Of a DNA stretch of 64,000 nt, positions 34,105-42,821 are shown piece after piece. Source of the stretch: an uncultured Christensenella sp. (GTDB taxonomy: Bacteria > Bacillota > Clostridia > Christensenellales > Borkfalkiaceae); the NCBI GenBank assembly GCA_910583545.1, contig CAJTXM010000003.1, positions 62,001 to 126,000 of the forward strand. Direction: 5' to 3'. How positions within the stretch are numbered: position 1 is the first letter of the stretch; the number at the start of each line of letters is the position of its first letter. The translations under genes were made by a program, and so were the position numbers. The notes beneath the pieces are model-generated. The model made no database searches. It saw only the letters and a list, made by a program, of their open reading frames with translations, and was not told the origin of the DNA.

Positions 34105-34114
34105 GGTACAGAGG

Positions 34115-34528
34115 ATGAATAAAGTATTTTTAATCGGAAATTTGACCCGTGATCCGGAACTTACGGAAACAAATACGGGCGTGGCTCTCTGCCGTTTCTC
34201 GATAGCTGTAAACAGAAATTACGGCTCGGCGGACGGTGAGAGAAAAACCGACTTTTTCAACGTAGTGGCTTGGCGCGGTCTCGGCGAAACCGTTTCGCGC
34301 TATGCAAAGAAGGGCAACAAAGTTGCCGTAAGCGGTTCGATAGAACTGAGAAACTACGAGGACAGTCAGGGCGTTAAGCGTACGGGCGTCGATATCGTGG
34401 CGCAGGACGTTGAATTTCTTTCGCCCAAGGGATCCGGCGACAGCTTTGCCGACGCTTCGGCTCCTGCTTCCGACAGGAAGAGGGCAAGCTTGCAGGCGTT
34501 CGACGACGACAGCGATATCCCTTTCTGA
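34115..34528 (+). CDS. ssb: Single-stranded DNA-binding protein
   Basis: SSB coats single-stranded DNA in replication and repair. The 137-residue protein has the OB-fold start MNKVFLIGNLTRDPEL, YGSADGERKTDFFNVVAW and the acidic C-terminal tip DDDSDIPF that binds partner proteins. The position between S6 and S18 genes is the standard Firmicute arrangement. Confidence 0.97.
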   Translation: MNKVFLIGNLTRDPELTETNTGVALCRFSIAVNRNYGSADGERKTDFFNVVAWRGLGETVSRYAKKGNKVAVSGSIELRNYEDSQGVKRTGVDIVAQDVEFLSPKGSGDSFADASAPASDRKRASLQAFDDDSDIPF

Positions 34529-34621
34529 TTTTGAAAACGTTCTTACTGCAATACGGCGATAAGCTTGCGAGCGACCGTTTTTGAAATCTCAATTATTAAA
34601 CAGTGAGGTCTTAAAAAGATT

Positions 34622-34876
34622 ATGGAAGAAAATAAAACCGCAGCTCCCAAAAAGAGCTATAAGAGAATGCCCCGCAGAAGAGTTTGCGCATTCTGTCAGG
34701 AAAAGGTAACCGAAATCGACTACAAGGATATCAGCCGTTTGAAAAAATTCGTAGCCGAGAGCGGAAAGATTATGCCCCGCAGAATGACGGGAACTTGCGC
34801 AAAACATCAGCGCGAGCTTTCCACCGCAATCAAACGCGCAAGGGTTTCGGCTTTGCTTCCCTTCAAAGCAGAGTAA
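34622..34876 (+). CDS. rpsR: 30S ribosomal protein S18
   Basis: The 84-residue product has a basic N-terminus, CAFCQEKVTEIDYKDI and the RITGTCAKHQR-like segment GTCAKHQRELSTAIKRARV, which identify S18. The C-x-x-C is of the zinc-type form found in part of the family. It ends the operon, 94 nt after ssb. Confidence 0.97.
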   Translation: MEENKTAAPKKSYKRMPRRRVCAFCQEKVTEIDYKDISRLKKFVAESGKIMPRRMTGTCAKHQRELSTAIKRARVSALLPFKAE

Positions 34877-34892
34877 ATATTAAGCTTTAAAA

Positions 34893-34928
34893 GGCGTTGT
34901 AATTGAAAAATTACAACGTTTTTTTTAA
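34893..34928 (+). terminator. Terminator after rpsR
   Basis: CGTTGTAATT pairs with AATTACAACG around GAAA and is followed by eight T. Confidence 0.9.
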
Positions 34929-34970
34929 TACTTAAAATAATTGATATAAAGATAAATTAAGTTTTTTAGC

Positions 34971-34992
34971 TATCGAGTACAATGACTCGATA
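34971..34992. other. Hairpin in the rpsR downstream gap
   Basis: TATCGAGT (34973-34980) pairs with ACTCGATA (34986-34993 region) around ACAATG. The rest of 34929-35087 is AT-rich with no gene I can support. Confidence 0.4.
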
Positions 34993-35087
34993 AACACGTT
35001 TTTGCCTTGTATAATTCTGTAATAAGTGGAAGTATGTATATTGCGTTTTTTGCTGCCGTCCTATTCTTAACCTGAAAAAAATATTTA

Positions 35088-35116
35088 TTGCAATCGGGAA
35101 AAGCTTGTGATATAAT
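35088..35116 (+). promoter_or_regulatory. Promoter of the TrkA-like/RyR-like gene
   Basis: TTGCAA (35088-35093), 17-bp spacer, TATAAT (35111-35116); the ATG follows at 35140 after GGCGGTG. Confidence 0.75.
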
Positions 35117-35139
35117 AAACTCAACGGCGGTGAATTGAT

Positions 35140-37275
35140 ATGTTTACGTTTTTATGCGTTGTATACCTTATTTGCGAAATAATAATGGTTATCTATCTTT
35201 TAAACAAAATAAGAAAGTGTAAGCAGATATCCTTGAAAGATACGGCTATCTATCCGTTTCTGATGCTTGTCGGCTTGTTCGTTATGTGCACTGCGCATAC
35301 GAAATATTTCGAATATGCAAACTGGTTAGAAAACGTGACGTACGCATTCTCGCAGATTTTCGATATAGTAAAACTTTCGATAGACACGTCGCTTGCATCG
35401 ATTCTGTATGAAAAAGACGCGTTTATGCTTACCGTCTATTTTATGCTTTACGCGGTTTCGGCGCTTGCGCTGTTCAGCCTGTCGCTGTCGCTCGTCAAGA
35501 CTATCGTCAAAAACGCCGTAAGGATAAAATTTTTCAAAAAAGAAATAAACTATATTTTCGGTCTGAACGGGGACGCGGAAATTTATATCCGCAACCTTAC
35601 CAAACAGCAACGTAAATTCACCTGCGTCGTTTTAAAGCAGAGCGAGTTGAAAAATTACAGCAAGGAGAAGCTGTTTCTGGACGAAAACGGAATAAAATAT
35701 TTCGTACTGCCCTACGACGGCGATAAAAGTTTCAATAAAACGCTGTCAAGGCTTACGCGCTCGAAAAATAAAAAATACTGCATAATCACTTTTTTCGACG
35801 CCGACTGCGAAATTTACGATTTCGTCACCCGTGCGCAGAACTTTTTGCGCGTGAACGGACTTTACGGCAAGAACGTGCAGTTCATCATATCGGCTTCGGG
35901 CGATAAAACGCAGTTCGTCAGGGAACTTATCAAGGGCAATCCCGACGGAATAACCGTTGAAAACGCCAGGGGTAAAACTGTGAAATTGCAGGACGAGAGC
36001 AGGGGCAATATCGTCGTTTTCGACAAGTACGAGATAAAGGCTTTCGATTTCATTTTAAATCACAATTTAGCGAAATATTTCCCCGAATCTTTGCTCAACG
36101 GCAACTGCACCGTTACGGACTGCGATATAAATTTATACGTTTTAGGTTTGGGCAAAGTCAATCAGGCAATCTTAAAGGATATCCTTGTGGAAACGCAGTT
36201 CGTCACCGTCAGGGACAAAAAACTTACGCCGCTGAGGCTGAACGTATTCGTCTACGACAAGGGTAAAAAACTCGAAAGTCTGCCCCTTTCGTACGGGCTT
36301 CTGAAATACACACCCGAAGATTATAAAAAAGAGAATTACTTCGAACTGCCCGAAAGCTATTCCGCCCACGTCAATTACCGCTACGGCACGAATACGGGCG
36401 AAGAAAAGTTCATAAACCGTATTTACGACGAAATAAAAGAGCGCGGAAAAGTCAAACCGCAGGTCAACTATTTTCTGGTTTCGCTTGACAGCGACTGCGA
36501 AAATTCGCTGGTTGCAAAACGGCTGAAAGACAGCCTTTGCGTGCTCGGCGAAAACTGTTTCAGCACTTTCTTTATAAGGTGCCGTCACGGCTTGCATTTG
36601 CCCGAAGGAAACGGCGGATTTATCTATTTCGGAAGCGAAAGCAGTATTCTCACTTATGAAAACGTGGTTGCCGACGCCGTGTTCAGAGGCGCGAAAACAG
36701 AGAGCTGTATATATCAGGGCAGTCCCGTTACCGAAGAGAATATTACCAAGGAGTGGTGCACGCTGTCGCAGATAAAACAGCAGTCGAATCTGTATTCGGT
36801 TGCAAGCCTTCCGTTCAAGTTTTCACTGTTAAGGTTTAAAGAGGGCGCAAGCGAAGAAGAATTTTTTGCGCGCTACGATCCCGAAAACGACAGAAACAAC
36901 TACGTTTATTCCGATAAACTTGCGTCCGCAGGCGGAAAGTTTTCGGCGCGCGACGTTCTGGCTTTTTCCGAGCACGAGCGTTGGAACGCGTTTGAACTTA
37001 GCGTCGGCGCAATGCCGATGAAGATAAAAAATTCGCTTAAAAAGGACGGCGAGGGCAAAGCGGTATTTTCCAACAAGTCGGAAAACGAAATTTATCACCT
37101 CTGCATTACCACGGCGCACGGACTTAACGAATACTACGATTACGTTACGAAAATCAACAAAGATTACGGTTTAAACGAAACCGCGGACGTAATAAAATAC
37201 GACTACGATCTGATGGACAACGTTTTAAAATATATGCGCAGTCTTAAAAACACGCGGACGGACAGTAAAAAATAA
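35140..37275 (+). CDS. Membrane protein with TrkA-like and RyR-like domains
   Basis: A 711-residue protein with three to four N-terminal transmembrane segments (residues 2-24, 40-58, 85-120). The middle (about 140-590) contains two nucleotide-fold-like halves with beta-alpha patterns such as YIFGLNGDAEIYIRNL, NIVVFDKYE and INLYVLGLGKVNQAI, comparable to TrkA-N/RCK-type domains. The C-terminus (about 600-710) holds SEHERWNAFELSVGAMP, HLCITTAHGLNEYYDYV and DVIKYDYDLM, matching the bacterial RyR domain pattern (E-H-x-R-W-N-A then later D-x-L/M). Bacterial RyR domains joined to NAD-binding folds are suspected ligand sensors in conflict systems. Function here is unknown. It has its own promoter. 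Confidence 0.65.
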   Translation: MFTFLCVVYLICEIIMVIYLLNKIRKCKQISLKDTAIYPFLMLVGLFVMCTAHTKYFEYANWLENVTYAFSQIFDIVKLSIDTSLASILYEKDAFMLTVYFMLYAVSALALFSLSLSLVKTIVKNAVRIKFFKKEINYIFGLNGDAEIYIRNLTKQQRKFTCVVLKQSELKNYSKEKLFLDENGIKYFVLPYDGDKSFNKTLSRLTRSKNKKYCIITFFDADCEIYDFVTRAQNFLRVNGLYGKNVQFIISASGDKTQFVRELIKGNPDGITVENARGKTVKLQDESRGNIVVFDKYEIKAFDFILNHNLAKYFPESLLNGNCTVTDCDINLYVLGLGKVNQAILKDILVETQFVTVRDKKLTPLRLNVFVYDKGKKLESLPLSYGLLKYTPEDYKKENYFELPESYSAHVNYRYGTNTGEEKFINRIYDEIKERGKVKPQVNYFLVSLDSDCENSLVAKRLKDSLCVLGENCFSTFFIRCRHGLHLPEGNGGFIYFGSESSILTYENVVADAVFRGAKTESCIYQGSPVTEENITKEWCTLSQIKQQSNLYSVASLPFKFSLLRFKEGASEEEFFARYDPENDRNNYVYSDKLASAGGKFSARDVLAFSEHERWNAFELSVGAMPMKIKNSLKKDGEGKAVFSNKSENEIYHLCITTAHGLNEYYDYVTKINKDYGLNETADVIKYDYDLMDNVLKYMRSLKNTRTDSKK

Positions 37276-37345
37276 ACGGGAGAGCAAGCTTTTTTTGTCG
37301 TTTATTATTCGGATACATAATAAATACAGGCGTAAATTCAGCAGT

Positions 37346-38023
37346 ATGAAAGATATAGAAAAAAACGTAAAAAATCTTTTGAACAGCCTGCCCGAAGCTA
37401 ACCCTTTCGGCGAAAAAATAACGTTGGTCGGAGCGGTGAAAACACAGACGCCGGAGGATATCGACGCTGCGGTAAAGGCAGGGATACGCTGTATAGGCGA
37501 CAACCGCGTGCAGGAATTCCGCGACAAGTACGAACTGATTTCACAGCCCTGCGAACGGCATTTTATAGGACGGTTGCAGACTAATAAAATAAAGTATTTA
37601 ATCGGCAAAATCGATCTGTACCATTCGGTTGACAGATTTGACCTTGCTGATGAGCTGTCGCGCCGAAGCGAAAGAGCAGGGGTGAGCTCGAATATCCTCC
37701 TGCAGGTGAATATCGGCAGAGAGCAGAGCAAGGGCGGTTTCGATATCGATGAAATCGACGGCGTTTACGAAAAAGTAAGCAAGCTTTGCAGCCTTAAAGT
37801 AAAGGGGCTTATGGCAATGCTTCCCGAAAGCGAGGATAAAGAACTGCTGTGTTCCCTCGCGCATATGATGCGCACCGCATACGACAGGCTGAAAAGTGCG
37901 GATAAAGACATATGCACGCTGTCGATGGGTATGAGTGGCGATTATGAGCTGTGTATCGGGCAGGGCAGTAATATGATACGGCTCGGCACGGCGATTTTCG
38001 GCAATCGCAATTACAACGTTTGA
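37346..38023 (+). CDS. yggS: YggS-family PLP-binding protein
   Basis: This family balances pyridoxal phosphate and amino-acid pools; it has no confirmed catalytic reaction. The 225-residue product has the PLP-lysine region ITLVGAVKTQTPE, GDNRVQEFRDKY, HFIGRLQTNKIKYL, QVNIGREQSKGGF, VKGLMAMLP and TLSMGMSGDYELCIGQGSNM. ATG 37346 is chosen, as the upstream extension is not conserved-looking. No cell-division genes, often its neighbours, are adjacent. Confidence 0.9.
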   Translation: MKDIEKNVKNLLNSLPEANPFGEKITLVGAVKTQTPEDIDAAVKAGIRCIGDNRVQEFRDKYELISQPCERHFIGRLQTNKIKYLIGKIDLYHSVDRFDLADELSRRSERAGVSSNILLQVNIGREQSKGGFDIDEIDGVYEKVSKLCSLKVKGLMAMLPESEDKELLCSLAHMMRTAYDRLKSADKDICTLSMGMSGDYELCIGQGSNMIRLGTAIFGNRNYNV

Positions 38024-38027
38024 TAAA

Positions 38028-38055
38028 GTCTTCCCTTTGGGGAAGGCTTTATTTA
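38028..38055 (+). terminator. Terminator after yggS
   Basis: AAGTCTTCCC pairs with GGGAAGGCTT (with a G-T pair) around TTTG and is followed by TATTTA. Confidence 0.65.
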
Positions 38056-38080
38056 TAAAACATAAAAAATTCGTTTATAT

Positions 38081-38112
38081 TTAATAAAATCTTAACAAAG
38101 CCGTAGTATAAT
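38081..38112 (+). promoter_or_regulatory. OmpR-type direct repeat and -10 of the two-component operon
   Basis: TTAATAA (38081-38087) and TTAACAA (38092-38098), an 11-bp repeat period, lie 8 nt before TATAAT (38107-38112); no good -35 box exists. An identical arrangement stands before the GT4 gene (39958-39989). A PhoB/PhoP-like activator box is the simplest reading. Confidence 0.65.
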
Positions 38113-38136
38113 CCGATAAGTACAGGAGAAATAAAT

Positions 38137-38808
38137 ATGATAAAAATTCTCGTTGCCGAGGACGATAAGAATCTCAATTTATCGGTGTGCAGGCATCTGT
38201 CGTCGCACGGCTATTTTGTAAAGGGCTGTTCCGACGCCGTTCAGGCGCTCGGTCTGCTGGCTGCGGAAAAGTACGATCTGATAATTTCGGATATAATGAT
38301 GCCGAAAACCGACGGCTTCACTCTTGCGAAAATAATCCGTAAAAACGATAAAAATATTCCCATTCTGTTTATGAGCGCGAGGGGCGATTTTTCCGCAAAA
38401 GAGAGAGGTTACAGACTGGGCATAGACGAGTATATGACAAAGCCCGTCGATTTAGACGAATTGCTTTTAAGGATAACCGCGCTTCTTCGCCGTGCGCAGA
38501 TAGCCGAAAGCAAAAAGCTTTCCGTCGGCAATCTTGTGCTCGACGAGGACGCTGTCAGCGCGGAGGTGGACGGCGTTCCCGTCGTTTTGACTCTGCGCGA
38601 GTTTCAGATTATTTACAAACTTTTGTCGTACCCGAACAAGACGTTCACGCGGGGTCAGCTTTTAGACGAATTCAGCGGATACGAAAGCGAAAGCGGACTT
38701 CGTTCTGTCGACGTCCACGTCACGAATTTAAGACAGAAATTTTCCGCCTGCACGGGGTTTAAAATCGACACCGTGCGCGGTCTGGGATACAAGGCGGTGC
38801 TGTTGTGA
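38137..38808 (+). CDS. OmpR-family response regulator
   Basis: A 223-residue transcription factor with a receiver domain (acidic pocket E8-D9-D10, phosphoacceptor D52 in LIISDIMMPK, K102 in MTKPVD) and a winged-helix domain (about 130-223) with LTLREFQIIYKLL and VDVHVTNLRQK. ACAGGAG precedes the ATG. The stop overlaps the histidine kinase start (GTGAAG at 38805). A direct repeat of TTAAyAA lies at its promoter, suggesting autoregulation. Confidence 0.92.
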   Translation: MIKILVAEDDKNLNLSVCRHLSSHGYFVKGCSDAVQALGLLAAEKYDLIISDIMMPKTDGFTLAKIIRKNDKNIPILFMSARGDFSAKERGYRLGIDEYMTKPVDLDELLLRITALLRRAQIAESKKLSVGNLVLDEDAVSAEVDGVPVVLTLREFQIIYKLLSYPNKTFTRGQLLDEFSGYESESGLRSVDVHVTNLRQKFSACTGFKIDTVRGLGYKAVLL

Positions 38809-39866
38809 AGAGGAAAAAGGACGAACGCGTAAACGCCAAACGGTTCGGTTTTATGTTTTTTTGCATAATCTTTGCCGTGTTTATCGCAATTTCGCTCGCA
38901 TTTCTGGGCATATATCTGTCCGCGCCGAAGGGCGACGCAATGCTCAGACTGTATCTCGTGGCGGCGCTTGCATCGTTCATAGGCGTAATGAGCGGAATTT
39001 CGATAGCTCTGTTGAACATAAATTACAGGCGTTCGGTTATAGAACCTCTGGAAAAGCTTTCGGAGGCGGCGAAGCAGGTAGCCGAGGGCGATTTTTCGGT
39101 CAGACTTCCTTCGCTCAGAAAGGACGGGAAAAAGGACGCGTTCGTGTTACTGTTTGAAGATTTCAATACTATGGTTTCCGAACTCGACAGCGTGCAGATG
39201 CTGAAAAGCGACTTCGTTGCAAACGTCTCGCACGAGATAAAAACTCCGCTTTCGGTGATTGCGAATTATTCCTCTATGCTGCAAAGCGACGGTATCACCG
39301 CGGCGGAGAAAAATGAGTATTCCGCAAAAATCGCCGAAGAGACGAAACGGCTGTCCTGCCTCGTTAGCGATATTCTGCAACTGAGCAGGCTTGAAAATCA
39401 GAAGATAGTCGTCTCGCCCGAAAGGTATAATTTAAGCGAACAGCTCTGCCGGTGCATAATAGGCTTTGAAAAGATATGGGAGGAGAGGAATATAGAGATA
39501 GTCACTGACTTAGACAGCGGACTGTATATTAATTCCGACGAAAATCTTTTGGATATAGTATGGAACAATCTCTTATCGAACGCGCTCAAATTCGCGCCCG
39601 ACGGGGGAGAGGTCAAAGTTACCGCAAAAGAGAGGGACGGATATGCGGTGATAACCGTCGCCGACAGCGGATGCGGAATGAGCGAAAACGATTTAAGGCA
39701 CATTTTCGAAAAGTTTTATCAGGCGGACACCTCGCACAAAACTTCCGGCAACGGGCTGGGGCTTGCGCTGACGCTTGAAATTATCCGCCTCGTCAAAGGC
39801 AGGATAAGGGCGGAGAGCATTATAGATAAAGGTTCGCGCTTTACAGTGACGCTCGGCATAGACTGA
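38805..39866 (+). CDS. Sensor histidine kinase
   Basis: A 353-residue membrane kinase with two transmembrane segments (about 16-40 and 48-70) and almost no extracellular loop, a HAMP region (72-130) with RRSVIEPLEKLSEAAKQVAEG, the phosphorylated H143 in VSHEIKTPLS, and N, G1 and G2 boxes (NNLLSNALKFAP, DSGCGMSENDL, GNGLGLALT). The tiny sensor loop suggests intramembrane or partner sensing. Starts at GTG, 4 nt overlap with the regulator gene. Confidence 0.93.
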   Translation: MKRKKDERVNAKRFGFMFFCIIFAVFIAISLAFLGIYLSAPKGDAMLRLYLVAALASFIGVMSGISIALLNINYRRSVIEPLEKLSEAAKQVAEGDFSVRLPSLRKDGKKDAFVLLFEDFNTMVSELDSVQMLKSDFVANVSHEIKTPLSVIANYSSMLQSDGITAAEKNEYSAKIAEETKRLSCLVSDILQLSRLENQKIVVSPERYNLSEQLCRCIIGFEKIWEERNIEIVTDLDSGLYINSDENLLDIVWNNLLSNALKFAPDGGEVKVTAKERDGYAVITVADSGCGMSENDLRHIFEKFYQADTSHKTSGNGLGLALTLEIIRLVKGRIRAESIIDKGSRFTVTLGID

Positions 39867-39868
39867 CA

Positions 39869-39904
39869 TACCGCGCAGACTTTGAGTCTGCGCGGTATTT
39901 TTAT
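39869..39904 (+). terminator. Terminator after the kinase
   Basis: TACCGCGCAGACT pairs with AGTCTGCGCGGTA around TTG, followed by TTTTTAT. Confidence 0.9.
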
Positions 39905-39957
39905 ATCTTCGGTTTACGGCTCGATTGTTAAGTTAATAACATAAACATAAAATTACC

Positions 39958-39989
39958 TTAATAATTGCTTAACAAAAAAGGCGTATTAT
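39958..39989 (+). promoter_or_regulatory. OmpR-type direct repeat and -10 of the GT4-plsY operon
   Basis: TTAATAA (39958-39964) and TTAACAA (39969-39975), 11-bp period, then 8 nt to TATTAT (39984-39989). The spacing is identical to the two-component promoter at 38081-38112. There is no -35 box, as expected for an activated promoter. Confidence 0.65.
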
Positions 39990-40019
39990 TGCGTTACAGA
40001 CGATAAAAGGAGATATTTT

Positions 40020-41237
40020 ATGACAGTAACAGTCGTATGCGACGTTTTGGGGGAAGAAAACAACGGCACTTCCGTGGCGTCGTACAACCTCATACGCTAT
40101 TTGAAAAAACAGGGTCACACGGTGCGCGTTCTCTGCGCCGACCAAAGCAAGTCGGGCGAGGAAAACTTTTTCGTCGTGCCGAACCGCAGTTTCGGGAAAT
40201 TTATCGATTCGATAGTAAGGCGCGTCGGTGTTTCGCTTGCAAAGCCCGATAAAGAAGTTATCGAAAGAGCATTGAACGGCTGCGACCACGTTCACGTTAT
40301 GATGCCGCTGTTTCTGGGCACGGCGGCGGTGGAGATTGCGCGTGAGCGCGATATCTCTATAACCGCAGGTTTCCATATGCAGGCGGAAAATTTTACCGCG
40401 CACATTAAATTGAGCAAAGTCGGATTTGTCAATAACTTGGTTTACAGATATATTTACAAACGCGTTTACCGCTATGCGGACGGCATACATTATCCGACGG
40501 AATTTATAAAGGACGTATTCGAAAGCCGTATCGGCGTGAGCACTGACGGCTACGTCATTTCAAACGGAGTCAATTCCTGCGTAAAGAGACGGAAAACGGA
40601 AAAGCCCGAAGAGTTCAAAGACAAAATCGTAATTTTAAGCACGGGCAGGTATTCAGGCGAAAAATCGCAGGATACGCTGATTAAAGCCGTAAAGCGTTCA
40701 AAGCACAGGGACGCAATTCAGCTTATTTTCGCAGGACAGGGCACAAAGGAAAAGCAGTATAAACGCCTTTCGAAATCCCTTCCCGTAAAGCCCGTATTTA
40801 AACTTTTTGAACGAAGCGAGATAAATAACGTACTGAATTACTGCGATTTATACGTTCACCCTGCCGTCGCCGAGTTGGAGGGGATAGCCTGCCTTGAAAG
40901 TATCGCGTGCGGAAAGCTGACGATAGTTTCCGATTCGGAAAAAAGCGCGACGAAAAATTTCGCAATAGACGGCAAGTGTATATTCAGGCGCAGAAGCGCA
41001 AAAGATCTTGCGCGCGTCATCGACTACTGGATAGACCGCCCGACAGAGCGCGCCGAATACGAAGAGAAATATTTCAACAGCGCGGTTGCGTTTGACAGCG
41101 ATGAGTGTATGCGGAAAATGGAAGAGATGATAAAAACGGCTAACGCGGGTCACTCTTTCAAATATTCGGCTTTCAGGGCGGAAGCCGAAGCTTACGCGGA
41201 AAACGCGCATACGGTTGCGTACTCGTTCCGCGAATAA
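40020..41237 (+). CDS. GT4-family glycosyltransferase
   Basis: A 405-residue cytoplasmic or membrane-attached glycosyltransferase. The N-terminal half starts VTVVCDVLGEENNGTSVASY, and the C-terminal donor domain has ILSTGRYSGEKSQDTLIKA, AGQGTKEKQY and HPAVAELEGIACLESIACG, the E-x7-E motif of GT4 enzymes. Next to a PlsY-like protein and under a shared regulator-type promoter, it may make glycolipids (diacylglycerol glycosides). AAAAGGAG precedes the ATG. Confidence 0.88.
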   Translation: MTVTVVCDVLGEENNGTSVASYNLIRYLKKQGHTVRVLCADQSKSGEENFFVVPNRSFGKFIDSIVRRVGVSLAKPDKEVIERALNGCDHVHVMMPLFLGTAAVEIARERDISITAGFHMQAENFTAHIKLSKVGFVNNLVYRYIYKRVYRYADGIHYPTEFIKDVFESRIGVSTDGYVISNGVNSCVKRRKTEKPEEFKDKIVILSTGRYSGEKSQDTLIKAVKRSKHRDAIQLIFAGQGTKEKQYKRLSKSLPVKPVFKLFERSEINNVLNYCDLYVHPAVAELEGIACLESIACGKLTIVSDSEKSATKNFAIDGKCIFRRRSAKDLARVIDYWIDRPTERAEYEEKYFNSAVAFDSDECMRKMEEMIKTANAGHSFKYSAFRAEAEAYAENAHTVAYSFRE

Positions 41238-41251
41238 CCGAGGATGAAATT

Positions 41252-41896
41252 ATGGAAATACTTTACTGGTTTTTGCTGATTTCGGGCGGATTTCTGCTCG
41301 GCAGTATAATGTTCTGCGAGCTTATCCCGAAAATCGTTTTAAAAAAGGACATATATAAAATCAGCGTCGACAACAACCCCGGCGCATTCAACGCGATTAA
41401 ACACTGCGGAAAAAAGATAGGCATACCGTGTCTTGTTCTGGACGTATCGAAGGGCTTTATCCCCGTGCTGTTGGCAAGCCTTTTTATGAATACGGAAAGC
41501 ATAGCGTTTTCTTTCGTCATAGTCGCGCCTGCTCTCGGTCACGCAATCGGACTTTTCAACCGCTTTCACGGCGGTAAGAGCATTGCCGTGTCGTTCGGAA
41601 TAACGCTCGGACTTATTCCCGTCAGCTGGATAAGCTTCGTTATTCTGGCTTCGCTGTATATTGTCTTTTCTGCGTTTATTAAAATCAACCCTGCAAGCAA
41701 GCGGAGCGTCGTAGTCTATGCGCTGTTCTTCGTAATAAACTGCACGGTGCTGGGCGCGACGGGCTGTTTCTTTACGGCAATCGGATGCGGAATGCTTTCG
41801 CTTCTGCCCATAGTCAAATTCCTCTTTTCGAAAAACGGTATGGTTGAAAACACTTTCGACTGCGAACTTTCGGACGGGTGCGAAGAAAACAAGTAA
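41252..41896 (+). CDS. plsY: PlsY-like acyl-phosphate:glycerol-3-phosphate acyltransferase
   Basis: A 214-residue integral membrane protein with the PlsY pattern: GSIMFCELIPKIV in the first segment, NNPGAFNAIKHCGKK, SKGFIPVLLA, GHAIGLFNRFHGGKSIAVSFG. PlsY acylates glycerol-3-phosphate at its first position. The usual start is shorter in the family and this copy may be specialised, since it pairs with a glycosyltransferase rather than a phospholipid operon. It lies 14 nt after the GT4 gene. Confidence 0.87.
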   Translation: MEILYWFLLISGGFLLGSIMFCELIPKIVLKKDIYKISVDNNPGAFNAIKHCGKKIGIPCLVLDVSKGFIPVLLASLFMNTESIAFSFVIVAPALGHAIGLFNRFHGGKSIAVSFGITLGLIPVSWISFVILASLYIVFSAFIKINPASKRSVVVYALFFVINCTVLGATGCFFTAIGCGMLSLLPIVKFLFSKNGMVENTFDCELSDGCEENK

Positions 41897-41930
41897 AAAA
41901 AACCGAACGCTTCTGCGTTCGGTTTTTTTA
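41897..41930. terminator. Bidirectional terminator
   Basis: AAAAAACCGAACGC pairs with GCGTTCGGTTTTTT around TTCT; it serves plsY and the convergent MIF-like gene. Confidence 0.92.
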
Positions 41931-42272
41931 TTAAAAATTACCGCCGTTCCAGCCCCAGTCGGAAAAACCGCCGTAGGTGATATAGACGTCGCTTCCCGAA
42001 ACCGAAAACCGCCCGTTCAATATTCCGCATATCTTTGCGGTCATTTTTTCCGCGTCGGAGGGTGAAACCTTTCCGAACACGCTCACCGAAACGAAAGCCC
42101 CGTTTTCAAGCTTTTTTCCTGCAAAGTACAAATCGTACCCGTCGGCAATTCCGACCATAAGATAGCTTTCGCTCTTGTGCATAATAGCTACGGCTCCGCC
42201 CAGATCGCTTTTCAGCTGTTCTTTTTCCTCGTCTGTGATTTTCTTTGAAAGTTTAACGTCGATAAACGGCAT
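41931..42272 (-). CDS. MIF/tautomerase-superfamily protein
   Basis: The 113-residue protein starts MPFIDVKLSKKITDEEKEQL, leaving the N-terminal Pro that acts as catalytic base in this superfamily. SYLMVGIADG, FVSVSVFGKV, a repeat of the C-terminal strand ending YITYGGFSDWGWNGGNF follow, as in macrophage migration inhibitory factor. Its substrate is not known; gut bacterial MIF-like proteins can resemble the host cytokine. GGAGGG precedes the ATG. Confidence 0.82.
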   Translation of the reverse strand: MPFIDVKLSKKITDEEKEQLKSDLGGAVAIMHKSESYLMVGIADGYDLYFAGKKLENGAFVSVSVFGKVSPSDAEKMTAKICGILNGRFSVSGSDVYITYGGFSDWGWNGGNF

Positions 42273-42295
42273 ATTCCGCCCTCCTTTTTATAATT

Positions 42296-42706
42296 TCAGT
42301 TATCGAATTTTTTCAGATAGATTATCTCGTACGGATCGTCGGGATAGTCAAATCCGCCTACGTTTTTGTATCCGAGCTTTTCATAGAGAAATTTTGCCGT
42401 CTCGTTGCAGGCAGTGGAGGTCATAACGCAGTTATAGCCGTCCTCTTTCATTTTCTTTTCAAAATGCGCGATAAGCGCCTTGCCGACGCCTCTGCCCCGA
42501 AAAGGCGGTAAAACGTACAGCATATTCATAAACGGCGTGTTGTCCCAGAAAAGGTTGTATCTCAGCCACCCCGAAAACTGCGAATTTACCTCCGCAACGA
42601 ACACCGTCTTTTGCCGTATACGGTTTTCAAGCTCGCTTTTTGCGATATGCTTATCGTGCTCGGCTATTGAGTTTAAATCTCGCTCTTCGGCGAATCTTAT
42701 TACCAT
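42296..42706 (-). CDS. GNAT-family N-acetyltransferase
   Basis: The 136-residue product starts at ATG 42706; an upstream in-frame ATG adds an untypical extension. It has the acetyl-CoA-binding loop LPPFRGRGVGKALI and the C-terminal FLYEKLGYKNVGGF motif. The acceptor (protein, amine or drug) is unknown. It follows the MIF-like gene's 5' side on the same strand by 23 nt, possibly in an operon. Confidence 0.85.
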   Translation of the reverse strand: MVIRFAEERDLNSIAEHDKHIAKSELENRIRQKTVFVAEVNSQFSGWLRYNLFWDNTPFMNMLYVLPPFRGRGVGKALIAHFEKKMKEDGYNCVMTSTACNETAKFLYEKLGYKNVGGFDYPDDPYEIIYLKKFDN

Positions 42707-42821
42707 ATTATAATTATAACGCCTTTGCTCAGTAAAATCAACCCTGCACGGCTGTATTTTTTTACGCCCGTAAACGATTGTGTTTATTTTTTTCATTTTT
42801 TGCGAAATTGCTTCAAAACTG

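Noticed and set aside
37295..37345. Longer start for yggS
   Set aside because: The extra residues are basic and not YggS-like; ATG 37346 matches the family start.
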